NCBI GenBank assembly: GCA_036493895.1
Contig: DASXOZ010000026.1
Location: 1 to 64,000 of the forward strand
Origin: Candidatus Binatia bacterium
Lineage (GTDB): Bacteria; Desulfobacterota; Binatia; UBA1149; CAITLU01
Length of the DNA stretch: 64,000 bases
Direction: 5' to 3'
Shown here piece by piece: positions 9,040 through 18,361 of this stretch (within the stretch, counting starts at the first letter, position 1; each line of letters opens with the position of its first letter). The notes under the pieces are model-generated. The model saw only the letters and a program-made list of their open reading frames with translations. It searched no databases and was not told where the DNA came from. The position numbers and the translations under genes were made by a program.

Positions 9040-10692
9040 ATGGCAAGCTTCGACCAGGAACTGTCGCGCTGGACCACCAAGGTGCTCGAGCCCGCGCGCG
9101 CGAAATCCGACGAGCGGCGCAAGAGCTTCGAGACGCTGTCCAGCATTCCCGTCGCGCCCCTGTACGGCCCTTCGAGCGGAGACTATCCGGGCGGGCTCGG
9201 CATGCCGGCCGAGTACCCGTTCACGCGCGGCGTGCAGCCGAACATGTACCGCGGCCGCTTCTGGACGATGCGCCAGTACGCAGGCTTCGGCACCGCCGAG
9301 GAATCCAACCGCCGCTACCGTTTCCTGCTCGGCCAGGGCACGACGGGCCTGTCGGTCGCGTTCGACCTTCCAACCCAGATGGGACGCGACAGCGATCATC
9401 CGCTGGCCGAAGGCGAAGTCGGCAAGGTCGGCGTCGCGATCGATTCGCTGGCCGACATGGAGACGCTGTTCGACGGCATCCCGCTCGACAAGGTCACGAC
9501 GTCGATGACGATCAACGCCACCGCGTCGGTCCTGCTCGCGTTCTACCTGGCCCTTGCCGAGAAGCAGGGCGTTTCGTGGGACAAGGTCGGCGGCACGATC
9601 CAGAACGACGTTCTCAAGGAATACATCGCGCGCGGCACCTACATCTACCCGCCGAAAGCGTCGATGCGCGTCATCACCGACATCTTCGCGTTCTGCAGCG
9701 AGAAGGTGCCGCAGTGGAACACGATCTCCATCAGCGGCTACCACATGCGCGAGGCCGGGTGCACGGCAGTGCAGGAAGTGGCCTTCACGCTTGCCGACGG
9801 AATCGCCTACGTGGAGGCGGCGCGTGATGCGGGCCTCGACATCGAGCAGTTCGCGGGCCGGCTCTCGTTCTTCTTCAACTGCCACAACAACTTCTTCGAG
9901 GAAGTGGCCAAGTTCCGCGCAGCGCGCCGATTGTGGGCGCGCACGATGAAGGAACGATTCGGCGCGAAGAAGGACCGCAACATGATGCTGCGCTTTCACA
10001 CGCAGACGGCCGGTTCTTCGCTGACGGCGCAGCAGCCGCTGACCAACGTCGTGCGTACGACGCTGCAGGCCCTGGCCGCCGTCTGTGGCGGCACCCAGTC
10101 GCTGCACACCAACGGCTACGACGAGGCGCTGAGCCTGCCGACCGAGGTCGCGGCCACCACCGCGCTTCGCACCCAGCAGGTGATCGCCTTCGAGTCGGGT
10201 GCTGCCGACACCGTCGATCCGCTCGGCGGCTCCTGGTACGTCGAGGCCCTCACCGACGAGATCGAAAAGCGCGCGAGCGAATACATCGCCAACATCGACA
10301 AGCTCGGCGGCTCGGTGGCAGCCATCGTCACCGGCTTCCAGCAGCGCGAGATCCAGCAGGCCGCCTACACGCACCAGCAGGCCGTCGAGTCGGGCGACCG
10401 CGTCATCGTCGGCGTGAACAAGTTCACCAGCAAGGAAACGATGACGATCGACATCCTTCGCCTCGACCCGATGATCGAGAAGCGCCAGAAGGAAAAGCTG
10501 GCCAAGGTACGCGCCGGCCGCGACAACGCCGCGGTCAAGGCCGCGCTGGCCGAAGTCCGCCGTCGTGCTTCCGGCACGGACAACCTGATGCCGGCAATCA
10601 TCGACGCCGTGCGCCTTTACGCGACGCTCGGAGAAATCTCCGACGCGATGCGGTCGGCCTTCGGCGAGTTCGACGCGCCGGTCTTCATCTGA
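9040..10692 (+). CDS. Methylmalonyl-CoA mutase, large (catalytic) chain without B12 domain
   Basis: TIM-barrel catalytic chain of a B12 mutase, 550 aa. It ends without the DxHxxG cobalamin-binding domain, so it is the separate-subunit type that needs a small B12-binding partner encoded elsewhere. The substrate-contact region RQYAGFG (Tyr80), ASMRV and [11 protein letters not shown] match methylmalonyl-CoA mutase rather than isobutyryl-CoA mutase, as far as I can judge. It converts methylmalonyl-CoA to succinyl-CoA, completing propionate assimilation or degradation with PccB. GGAGG lies 14 bases upstream. The stop TGA overlaps the proposed CTG start of RNase R. Confidence 0.9.
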   Translation: MASFDQELSRWTTKVLEPARAKSDERRKSFETLSSIPVAPLYGPSSGDYPGGLGMPAEYPFTRGVQPNMYRGRFWTMRQYAGFGTAEESNRRYRFLLGQGTTGLSVAFDLPTQMGRDSDHPLAEGEVGKVGVAIDSLADMETLFDGIPLDKVTTSMTINATASVLLAFYLALAEKQGVSWDKVGGTIQNDVLKEYIARGTYIYPPKASMRVITDIFAFCSEKVPQWNTISISGYHMREAGCTAVQEVAFTLADGIAYVEAARDAGLDIEQFAGRLSFFFNCHNNFFEEVAKFRAARRLWARTMKERFGAKKDRNMMLRFHTQTAGSSLTAQQPLTNVVRTTLQALAAVCGGTQSLHTNGYDEALSLPTEVAATTALRTQQVIAFESGAADTVDPLGGSWYVEALTDEIEKRASEYIANIDKLGGSVAAIVTGFQQREIQQAAYTHQQAVESGDRVIVGVNKFTSKETMTIDILRLDPMIEKRQKEKLAKVRAGRDNAAVKAALAEVRRRASGTDNLMPAIIDAVRLYATLGEISDAMRSAFGEFDAPVFI

Positions 10693-13094
10693 GCAGGAAG
10701 AAGCCTTCGCGCCGCCACGCCGAGCGCGGCGGCGAGCGCAAGCACAAGAAACGCCGCGACCGCGGCGCTGGGCCTGCGGCGCATCCTCGGGGCGCTGCGC
10801 CTGCGGCGCATCTTCCTGGCGCTGCGCCTGCGGCGGGCTCCGATTCGGGCGCGACCATCGTTCGCGATGCGCTCGCGTCTCGTCTTCTCGACCTGCTCGC
10901 CGCATCCAAGCGACCGACCTCGACCGCCGACCAGCTCGAGCACGCCACCGGTGCGCCGCTGGCCGACGTGTGGTCCTCGCTCGAGTCGCTCGAGGACGAA
11001 GGCACCGTCGTGCGCATGCCTCGCGGGCGCTGGGCACTGGCCGAGCGATCGGGCCTGCTGACCGGCCGCATCAAGGTGGAGCGCTCGGGGCGGGCGCTGG
11101 TGATCCTCGACGTGCCCGACGCACCGCTCATCGTCGAGCGCGGCGCGCTGCGGCCGGCCATGGACGGCGACCGCGTTCTCGTCGAGCCCGTTCGCTACGC
11201 GCGCGGGGGACTGCACCACGCGAAGATCCGGCGCGTGCTCGAGCGCGCGCGCCGCACCATCGTCGCCGTTGCCTCGCCGATCGCACGCACGCGGCTGCTT
11301 GCGCTGGACGATCGCATCGGCCCTTACGTCATTGTCCTCGCCGACGACAGCGATCCGGCGCCGCCGGGAATGGCCGTCGCCGCAACCATCGTCGAATATC
11401 CGTCGTCGCATCGTGACCTCACGGTGCGCGTCGAGCGTGTTCTCGGCGAGATCGGCAGGCTCGCGACCGAGATCCGCAGCGTCTGCGTGCTGCGCGGGAT
11501 CGACGAGGACTTTCCGGAGCAGGCCGAAGCCGAAGCGAATGCGTTTGGCGAGCCTTCTGCCGAGGACTTGCACGGGCGCGAGGATCTTCGCGAGGAGCTG
11601 ACCGTCACCGTCGATCCGGTCGATGCAAAGGACCACGACGATGCGGTCTCGATCGTACGCATGGCGACAGGTTGGCGCCTCGTCGTCTCGATCGCCGACG
11701 TCTCGCACTACGTCGTGCCCGGGACTGCGCTGGACGGCGCGGCCTACGATCGCTCGACCAGCGTCTACTTTCCGGGTCGCTCGGTACCGATGCTGCCCGA
11801 AAAGCTTTCCGGCGGTCTTGCAAGCCTTCATCCCGGCGTAGACCGGCTGGCGGTCTCGGTATTCCTCGAGATCGATTCGAGCGGAGACGTACGAAACACG
11901 TCGTTCGCCCGCTCGGCGATCCACAGCTTCGCATCGCTGACGTACGAGCAGGTGCAGGCCGTGCTCGACGACGAAGGGTTCGCGCCGGCGAGCACGGACG
12001 AGAAAACCGAATCCGCGGCCGATGCAGCGCCGGCGGTCCTGGAAGAGGCAGAGGCCGACACCGATGCCGAGGCTCCGGCCGGCGGGACTTTGCAGGAGCC
12101 CTCGCGCGCCTCGTCACGGAATGCCGCCGAGGACCCGGCGCGCATCGCCGCCAACGTGCGCACAAGCCTGGTCGAGATGGCCCGCTGCGCCGATGCCCTG
12201 CACCGGCGCCGCATGCAGCGCGGCGCCATCGACATGGATCTTCCCGAAGCGGTCGTCGTTCTCGACGAAGCCGGCGATGTCTCGGCCATCCGGCGCCGCC
12301 CGCGACGATTCGCTCACCGTCTCGTCGAGGAATTCATGCTGGCCGCCAACGAGGCAGTAGCCGGGAAGATCGACGCGTCCGACGTTCCGTTCCTCTATCG
12401 CATTCACGAAAGGCCCGACGACGACGCGCTGGTGCAGCTTGCGACGCGGGCGCGAGCGCTCGGCCTGAGGCTGCGGCATGACGGCGGCGTGGTCGCGCCG
12501 GCGGTGTTCCAGAAGCTGCTCGCCGACGCCGCGGGTCGCCCGGAGGCCCGGCAGATCAACAACATGGTGCTGAGGACGATGACGCGGGCGCGCTACTCGG
12601 CCGAGAAGGAAATCCATTTCGGCCTCGCCAGCCGCTGCTACACGCACTTCACGTCGCCGATCCGCCGCTATCCCGACATCATCGCGCACCGCGCGCTGCT
12701 GGCCACCCTTGGCCAGAACGGGCAGGCGCGTTCGCGCGAGGCGTTGCGACCCGAGGCGGCCCACACGTCCGAACGCGAACGGCGCGCGATGGATGCCGAG
12801 CGCGACGTCGTCGCGGCGGCCGGCTGCCTGTTCATGACGAGCTACGTCGGCAAGCGCCTTGCCGGCACCGTCAGCGGCGTCGACCGCTTCGGTTTCTGGG
12901 TCGAGCTGGACGTCGCTTTCGTCGAGGGCTTCGTCCACGTCGGGAAGCTTCGCGAGTACTTCGACTGGGTGCCGGAGAAAATGGAGCTCCAGAGCCGCGT
13001 GTCCGCGGCAGTGATTCACATCGGGCAAAGCATGAGGGTCCGGGTGGTTTCCGTAGACCTCGCGTCTCGGCGAATCGAGCTCGAGCCGGCCTGA
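10689..13094 (+). CDS. rnr: Ribonuclease R (RNase II/R family exonuclease)
   Basis: Processive 3'-5' exoribonuclease. The order is a basic N-terminus, a winged-helix-like region, OB/cold-shock domains, the catalytic RNB domain ([14 protein letters not shown] with metal-binding Asps, [31 protein letters not shown]) and a C-terminal S1 domain. No ATG, GTG or TTG is in frame before the conserved part. The best start is CTG 10689, which overlaps the mutase TGA as CTGA and gives 801 aa. The N-terminal tail is encoded partly by 27-bp tandem repeats (10764-10835). An acidic Ala/Glu-rich insertion of about 50 residues (12000-12130) interrupts the RNB domain. Confidence 0.85.
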   Translation: MSRKKPSRRHAERGGERKHKKRRDRGAGPAAHPRGAAPAAHLPGAAPAAGSDSGATIVRDALASRLLDLLAASKRPTSTADQLEHATGAPLADVWSSLESLEDEGTVVRMPRGRWALAERSGLLTGRIKVERSGRALVILDVPDAPLIVERGALRPAMDGDRVLVEPVRYARGGLHHAKIRRVLERARRTIVAVASPIARTRLLALDDRIGPYVIVLADDSDPAPPGMAVAATIVEYPSSHRDLTVRVERVLGEIGRLATEIRSVCVLRGIDEDFPEQAEAEANAFGEPSAEDLHGREDLREELTVTVDPVDAKDHDDAVSIVRMATGWRLVVSIADVSHYVVPGTALDGAAYDRSTSVYFPGRSVPMLPEKLSGGLASLHPGVDRLAVSVFLEIDSSGDVRNTSFARSAIHSFASLTYEQVQAVLDDEGFAPASTDEKTESAADAAPAVLEEAEADTDAEAPAGGTLQEPSRASSRNAAEDPARIAANVRTSLVEMARCADALHRRRMQRGAIDMDLPEAVVVLDEAGDVSAIRRRPRRFAHRLVEEFMLAANEAVAGKIDASDVPFLYRIHERPDDDALVQLATRARALGLRLRHDGGVVAPAVFQKLLADAAGRPEARQINNMVLRTMTRARYSAEKEIHFGLASRCYTHFTSPIRRYPDIIAHRALLATLGQNGQARSREALRPEAAHTSERERRAMDAERDVVAAAGCLFMTSYVGKRLAGTVSGVDRFGFWVELDVAFVEGFVHVGKLREYFDWVPEKMELQSRVSAAVIHIGQSMRVRVVSVDLASRRIELEPA
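10764..10835. repeat. 27-bp tandem repeat inside rnr
   Basis: Two full units (10764-10790, 10791-10817) and an 18-base partial unit with consensus GGCGCTGCGCCTGCGGCGC plus a variable end. They encode an Ala/Pro/His-rich spacer between the basic N-terminus and the first folded domain of RNase R. Confidence 0.75.
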
Positions 13095-13266
13095 GACGGC
13101 GCCCGGCGCCGGGCCTTCCAGCCGTGGCGCGCGGCCGGTCTGGGCTCATCTTGCGCGGGGGATTAGGATCCGGGCCGGAGTCGGCCGCCCGACCTGCACG
13201 GGGCCCGACGGGAGCAGCGGGCCAGCGGTCGCCATCGCTGCCGAAGACGATGCAGGGAGCTCTCCG

Positions 13267-13995
13267 ATGCGAAATTTCCTTGCAACCGTGATGGTGGTCG
13301 CCATCGCCCTCGCGGCGAAGAGCACCACCGCCGCAGCGGTCTGCGGCGACGTAAACGACAACGGTAAAGTCACGAGCGCCGACGCGCTGGCCGTGCTGAG
13401 GAAAGCAGTCGGCCAATCGGTCGAGCTGATCTGCGCCCAGTCCTCGACGCCGGCCCAAACCGGCGAAACGGTCTCGCATGGGCCCGGATCCGACGGCAAC
13501 GTCCAGGCGGGGACGCCGCGGCAGTTCACCGACAACGGCGACGGCACGGTCACCGACGACGCCACCGGGCTGATGTGGGAGAAGAAGGACCGCTCCGGCG
13601 GGCTTCACGACGTCGAGAACACCTACTCGTTCTCGGCCACGGGCACCGACATGGACGGAACGCTCGCGACCGATTTCCTCGCCGGCATCAATGCCGGCGG
13701 CGGCTTTGCGGGTCACACCGACTGGCGCATCCCGAACGTCGTGGAGCTCGAGACGATCAAGAACTTCGGGGACGGATTCAACGCATCGACGTTCGCCGAG
13801 TTCGACTCGGACTGCGCGGCGTCCTGCACGGTGGCAGACTGCAGCTGCACGCGGCTGGACTCGTACTGGTCGTCGACCACGCACGCGAACAATCCCATCG
13901 AAGGCTGGATCGTCGGCTTCAACGGTCCGGGGACGGACCCGGCGGGGAAGATCGGAAGCTTCAAGCCCGTACGTGCGGTTCGCAACGCCAACTGA
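13267..13995 (+). CDS. Exported DUF1566 (Lcl) domain protein with N-terminal dockerin-like segment
   Basis: 242 aa with a signal peptide (MRNFLATVMVVAIALAA, cleavage near AAA-VC). A single dockerin-type segment follows at residues 26-50 (CGDVNDNGKVTSADALAVLRKAVGQ). The remainder is a DUF1566/Lcl C-terminal domain recognised by TDNGDGTVTDDATGLMWEKK, GFAGHTDWRIPN and YWSSTTH. These domains occur on secreted or surface proteins of deltaproteobacteria, with no known enzymatic role. The Cys pairs suggest disulfides outside the cytoplasm. Confidence 0.75.
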   Translation: MRNFLATVMVVAIALAAKSTTAAAVCGDVNDNGKVTSADALAVLRKAVGQSVELICAQSSTPAQTGETVSHGPGSDGNVQAGTPRQFTDNGDGTVTDDATGLMWEKKDRSGGLHDVENTYSFSATGTDMDGTLATDFLAGINAGGGFAGHTDWRIPNVVELETIKNFGDGFNASTFAEFDSDCAASCTVADCSCTRLDSYWSSTTHANNPIEGWIVGFNGPGTDPAGKIGSFKPVRAVRNAN

Positions 13996-14244
13996 GGCAA
14001 GGACGACTCGGCAACGATTGGGACTTCTGAGGTTGCCGGCGATGGCGCCGGCCAAAATCGGCAGCGATGGCGTGAGCCCCGGCGCGAGCGTATGGTAGGT
14101 CCCGCTGCCAACCGTATGCCGTTGCCGTTCGGCGGCGCCGCAACGAATACCGCGTCGTCGCTCGTCCCTCTGGTCGCCCGAGTCTCGGCACACTACCACG
14201 TGAACGGCAGACCGCCCGCAAGAAGCGCGCGGAGGAGTCCCGTC

Positions 14245-15927
14245 ATGTGCCGAACGCTCTCGTTGCTGCTGCTGGCCTCACTCGTACTCGGCCTTTCCCC
14301 GGTGCCGGCCACCGCCGAATTCACGGTCGTCGCGGTCGGCGGCGACGTTCCGCCGCGCGGAACCGGTGCGTTCGCCGAGGAACTCGGCACGCCCGTCCTC
14401 GACGACCATGACGAGGCCGCCTTCCCGAGCAACCTGCGCGACAACGGTTTCATCTCCGGCGGCGGCATCTTCCGCAGCAACGGCACGGCCGGCGACCTGA
14501 CGACGATCATGCTCAACGGCGATCCGCTGCCCGATCTCAACGGCAACCTCAATCAGGCCGTCCAGGCGGACATCCATCTCGTCGACACCAAGGACCAGGT
14601 CGCCGCGAAAGTCGGGCTCGCGGGCACGCTGGGCGGCCAGCTCGACAACACGGCGATCTACCTCGACGACGGCAGCGGCCTCGTCCAGCTCGTGCGAACC
14701 AACGATCTCGTGCCTGGCGGTGTCGGTCGCTTCGCAGTGTTCTCCGACATCTCGACGAACGACGCCGGGCAGGTGGCCTTCCTTGGAAGCCTGCGTGACA
14801 CCACCGATGCGCAGGGGCTCTACCGCGCCGACAAGAGCGGGGTCACGCAGATCGTACGCGTCCACAGCCCGGCGCCCGGCAGCGCGTTCACGTTGGATCT
14901 CCTTGGCACCGGGCCTCTCAACTCCTCCGGACAGATGTTGTTCTCCGGACTCGACAACTCCGACCAGACCAACAACGGCCTGTTTCGCGGCGACGGCGTC
15001 TCGACTGTCGCCATCGCCTTGTTTGGCGGCGCGACACCGGACGGCAACGGCACGTATTTCGTGCCGGCGACGTCAGGCGCGATCAACGACGCCGGCCAGG
15101 TGGCCTTCGTCGACACCGATCTGCAGAACACGCAGCAGGGCGCCCTCGACAACGCCGGTGTATTTCGCAGCGACGGCACGACTGCGGTGACGATCGCGCG
15201 CAAGGGCGATCTCGCGCCCGACCAGAACGGCCGCTATCTGCAGTTCGTCCCCGTGCCGCTCATCAACGCGTCCGGGCAGGTGCTGTTCCAGACCAGCATC
15301 AGCGGCGGCAGCAACGGTTCCAACGACGGCCTGTTTCTCGCCGACGGCAGCAGCGCCAGCGTGGTCGCACGCATCAACGAGGACGCGCCAGGCGGAGGAC
15401 GCTTCTCGTTCCTCGGTCCCCACGCACTCAACGACAACGGACAGGTCGCGTTCTTCGCGCAAATCGATCTGCAGGACGGCGGCGGCATCGACGACACGTC
15501 GGGACTCTTCCTGTACGACCCGCTCAAGGGCCTGGTCGCGGTGGCGCGCAACGGCCAACAGCTCGCCAACCTCGGTCCGATCTCGGCGATCAATTTCGCC
15601 GGCACGCTCACTGCTGCCACGACCACCGAAGACGGTTTCAACCAGGCCGGGCACGTCGCGTTCCGCTGCTTCGCGGGAGAGAGCGTCGCGGTCGCGATCT
15701 GGTCGCCATCCCCGCCCCCGGTATGCGGCGAACCCGTGACGACCGGAGGATCGCCGAAGGCGTCCGACTGCCTGTTCATCCTGAAGGTCGCCGTCGGCAG
15801 CGAGACCTGCACGCCGGAAGACTGCGTCTGCAACGTCAACGGCGACAACCATACGACTGCCACCGATGCGCTGCTGTGCCTGAAGAAAGCCGTCGGCCAG
15901 GACGTTACGCTGAACTGTCCCTGCTGA
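14245..15927 (+). CDS. Exported NxxGxxxF-repeat protein with C-terminal dockerin-like domain
   Basis: 560 aa, start supported by GGAGGAG at 14231-14237. A signal peptide (LSLLLLASLVLGLSPVPATA) is followed by about seven repeats of 55-65 residues. Each repeat contains an NxxGxxxF core, for example TNDAGQVAF, LNSSGQMLF, INDAGQVAF, INASGQVLF and LNDNGQVAF. This matches the tandem NxxGxxxF family, probably a beta-propeller-like fold. The C-terminus is Cys-rich with CVCNVNGDNHTTATDALLCLKKAVGQ, closely similar to the N-terminal segment of the preceding protein. Probably cell-surface or secreted. Function unknown. Confidence 0.75.
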   Translation: MCRTLSLLLLASLVLGLSPVPATAEFTVVAVGGDVPPRGTGAFAEELGTPVLDDHDEAAFPSNLRDNGFISGGGIFRSNGTAGDLTTIMLNGDPLPDLNGNLNQAVQADIHLVDTKDQVAAKVGLAGTLGGQLDNTAIYLDDGSGLVQLVRTNDLVPGGVGRFAVFSDISTNDAGQVAFLGSLRDTTDAQGLYRADKSGVTQIVRVHSPAPGSAFTLDLLGTGPLNSSGQMLFSGLDNSDQTNNGLFRGDGVSTVAIALFGGATPDGNGTYFVPATSGAINDAGQVAFVDTDLQNTQQGALDNAGVFRSDGTTAVTIARKGDLAPDQNGRYLQFVPVPLINASGQVLFQTSISGGSNGSNDGLFLADGSSASVVARINEDAPGGGRFSFLGPHALNDNGQVAFFAQIDLQDGGGIDDTSGLFLYDPLKGLVAVARNGQQLANLGPISAINFAGTLTAATTTEDGFNQAGHVAFRCFAGESVAVAIWSPSPPPVCGEPVTTGGSPKASDCLFILKVAVGSETCTPEDCVCNVNGDNHTTATDALLCLKKAVGQDVTLNCPC

Positions 15928-16116
15928 GCCGGACCGTCCGACCCGCAGGTTTCCATCGTGAGCGGGCAAACTTCGCAGGAGCGCTGGTCACGACGGTTTG
16001 CCCAGGAACCCGGTGCCAAATATTTCGAGGATCGTGACTCGCCAAGGGAAAATACCCACGAAGCAAACCGGAACGGCCCCCGGCCTCGCGCCCGAGTTCC
16101 ACCCAGCGGGCGTCTC

Positions 16117-16167
16117 CATCGAGAGATCCATCGAGAGATCCTGCGAGAGATCCTGCGAGAGATCCTG
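16117..16167. repeat. 12-bp tandem repeat just upstream of the htrA start
   Basis: Four consecutive units, CCATCGAGAGAT twice then CCTGCGAGAGAT twice, followed by CCTG and the ATG at 16168. Each unit contains a GAGAGA run, so the last units can serve as Shine-Dalgarno. If read in frame they would add HREIHREILREI to the protein, which does not look like a signal peptide, so the repeat is taken as leader. Confidence 0.7.
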
Positions 16168-17586
16168 ATGCGACCGAGTGCCGCACTGTCGTTGCTCTTT
16201 GTCGCCACGGTCCTTCAGCCCCTCCCCGCAGTTGCCGGAGGCCAGGCCGAAGTCACCGACGACCTTCGCCGCTCCGTCGTCGTGCGCACGGTGGAACAGG
16301 TCGCGCCGGCCGTCGTCGCCGTCTACACGGAGCGCACCGTCGCCGAATCGTCGCCGTTTCGCTCCAACGGCAGCGGCGACCCGATGCTCGACCAGTTCTT
16401 TGCGCCGTTTCTCGGGCAGCAGCAGCAGCGGCGTGGCGCCCCGCAGACTCACAAGGAGCGCGTGTCGATGGGCTCCGGCGTCGTCGTCGACGCATCGGGC
16501 GTCGTCATTACCAACCAGCACGTGATCGTCGGCGGCGACACGATCCGCGTCCAGCTCGCCGACAACCGCGAGTTCGAGGCCAAGCTGATCGGCGGCGATT
16601 CCGATTTCGATCTTGCGGTGCTCAAGCTGCAGACGACGTCGACGTTCCCGTTCATCCCGATCGGCAACGACGACTCCATCCTCATCGGCGAGACGGTCAT
16701 CGCGATCGGCAACCCGTACGGTCTCGACCATACCGTGACGACCGGAGTGGTCAGCGCGCTCGGCCGCACGCTGCAGACCGACGACGCGCTCTACCAGGAC
16801 ATCGTGCAGACCGACGCATCGATCAATCCCGGCAATTCCGGGGGTCCGCTGCTCGACATTCGCGGGCGCCTGATCGGCATCAACACCGCGATCCACCGCG
16901 ACGCGCAGGGAATCGGCTTTGCGATCCCGATCTGGAGAGTGCGAAACGTCGTCGACCAGATCCTCGCCCACGGCTCGGTGCTGCCGACGTGGATCGGCAT
17001 CGACGTGCAGGACCTGACGAGCGAGCTCGCGGCCCATTTCAAGGTACGAGCCGGAAGCGGCGTGCTCGTGCGCGGCATCGAGCCCGACAGTCCCGCGTCC
17101 CGCGCCGACATTCACACCGGCGACATCATCACGCGCGTGCAGGGCGAGCCCCTCGGCAATACGGCCCAGTACGAGCGCCACGCGCGCGCGCTGGCCTCCG
17201 GTGAGACGCTGCGTCTCGGCATCGTCGACCAGTCGGGCGGCGAAAAGCAGGTCACCGTCGAGATCGCATCGCTGCCGACCGACGTCGTCGACCGTTTCGC
17301 GTGGGACAACGTCGGCGTGCAGGTGGTCACCGACGGCGACAACGTCACGGTGAAAAGCGTCCGGCGCGGCAGCGCGGCCGAGAAAATCGGCTTTGCGACG
17401 GGCGACGTGCTGGCCGCGATCGGCGGCCGCGAAATCAACACGGTCGACGGGTTCCGCCGCGAAATCGGCGCGGCACGCGGCAGCAGCAGCCTGCTCGTGT
17501 CGGTGGTCCGGGGGCGCCGTCTCTATCGCGTCGTCGTGCCGCTCGCGCGCAGCGGCCGGGCCGGGAGGAACCAGGACAGCCAGTGA
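16168..17586 (+). CDS. Periplasmic serine protease, HtrA/DegP family
   Basis: Envelope protein quality-control protease/chaperone, 472 aa. It has a signal peptide (residues 1-24), a trypsin-like domain with His118 (ITNQHVIV), Asp148 (DSDFDLAVLK) and Ser224 (NPGNSGGPLL), then two PDZ domains at about 275-365 and 385-462. A Gln-rich loop (GQQQQRRG) precedes the protease core, as in the DegP LA loop. It is the first gene of an envelope block. Its TGA overlaps the GTG of the signal-peptidase homologue. Confidence 0.9.
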   Translation: MRPSAALSLLFVATVLQPLPAVAGGQAEVTDDLRRSVVVRTVEQVAPAVVAVYTERTVAESSPFRSNGSGDPMLDQFFAPFLGQQQQRRGAPQTHKERVSMGSGVVVDASGVVITNQHVIVGGDTIRVQLADNREFEAKLIGGDSDFDLAVLKLQTTSTFPFIPIGNDDSILIGETVIAIGNPYGLDHTVTTGVVSALGRTLQTDDALYQDIVQTDASINPGNSGGPLLDIRGRLIGINTAIHRDAQGIGFAIPIWRVRNVVDQILAHGSVLPTWIGIDVQDLTSELAAHFKVRAGSGVLVRGIEPDSPASRADIHTGDIITRVQGEPLGNTAQYERHARALASGETLRLGIVDQSGGEKQVTVEIASLPTDVVDRFAWDNVGVQVVTDGDNVTVKSVRRGSAAEKIGFATGDVLAAIGGREINTVDGFRREIGAARGSSSLLVSVVRGRRLYRVVVPLARSGRAGRNQDSQ

Positions 17587-18329
17587 ACGCCGTGGATCCA
17601 GGCTCGTCGCCGCTCGGCGAACCTTCCGCTTCGCGGCCGCCTCGCGCGAGCGGAGGCTCCCTGCTCGGCCGGCTGACGACCAACGTCCCGTTCGCGCTCG
17701 TCCTCGTCGTCATTGTCGCGTTCCGCTTCGGGCTCGTGCAGACACTGCGCGTCTCGTCGATCAACATGGCGCCGACTCTGGCCGTCGAGGATCGCGTGGT
17801 GGTTCGGGGTTACGGAGCCGATCCCGTGTGCGGAGACGTCGTCGTCTACCGCTCGCCGCTGGATCCGGATGTCCAGCAGGTGGGCCGCATCATCGCGACG
17901 GCCGGCCAGACCGTCGAGATGGACGGGAGCGGGGTTCGCATCGACGGGCATCCGGCGACAATTCCGCTTCCCGCGGTTTCGGGCGGGAACGACAGAGCGA
18001 CGCCGGCCGCCGCCGGCGCGCAGCCGTGCAGCGCCGACGAGTGCGACGGCGACGAGGCGGCAGCCGCTTCGGTGATCGGCGCCGAGGAGGTCGGGGACCA
18101 CCTCTACTTCACGCGCAAGGCCGGCGCGCTCTCGGCCCTGTACTTTGCTGCCCGGCAGGTGCCCGCGGAGCACGTTTTCGTGCTCAACGACAACCGGGTC
18201 GACGAGCGCGACTCGCGCATCCTCGGTGCAATTCCGCTGACGGCCATCGTCGGCGTGGCCTCTTTCGTCTACTATGCGAGCGACGAGACGGGGATCCGCT
18301 GGGACCGCATGAACCGGCGCGTGTCCTGA
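17583..18329 (+). CDS. Signal peptidase I homologue lacking the Ser/Lys dyad
   Basis: S26-family fold, 248 aa, with one N-terminal TM helix (residues 35-52). Conserved boxes are recognisable but catalytic positions differ. The SMxPT box reads INMAPTL, with Asn61 where the nucleophilic Ser belongs. The KRVxGxPGD box reads GRIIATAGQ, with Gly101 where the general-base Lys belongs. The C-terminal box NDNRVDERDSR (202-212) is intact. An Ala-rich insertion with CSADEC lies at 135-165. It is therefore probably not a peptidase, but may bind signal peptides or act as a scaffold. GTG start 17583 overlaps the HtrA stop (GTGA). Confidence 0.75.
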   Translation: MNAVDPGSSPLGEPSASRPPRASGGSLLGRLTTNVPFALVLVVIVAFRFGLVQTLRVSSINMAPTLAVEDRVVVRGYGADPVCGDVVVYRSPLDPDVQQVGRIIATAGQTVEMDGSGVRIDGHPATIPLPAVSGGNDRATPAAAGAQPCSADECDGDEAAAASVIGAEEVGDHLYFTRKAGALSALYFAARQVPAEHVFVLNDNRVDERDSRILGAIPLTAIVGVASFVYYASDETGIRWDRMNRRVS

Positions 18330-18361
18330 TCCGGCTTTTCCGTCCGCCGGCAAAAGACACG

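Noticed and set aside
16117..16167. 12-bp repeats considered as replication iterons or CRISPR-like repeats
   Set aside because: Only four contiguous units with no spacers, directly upstream of a start codon, and no replication or cas genes nearby.
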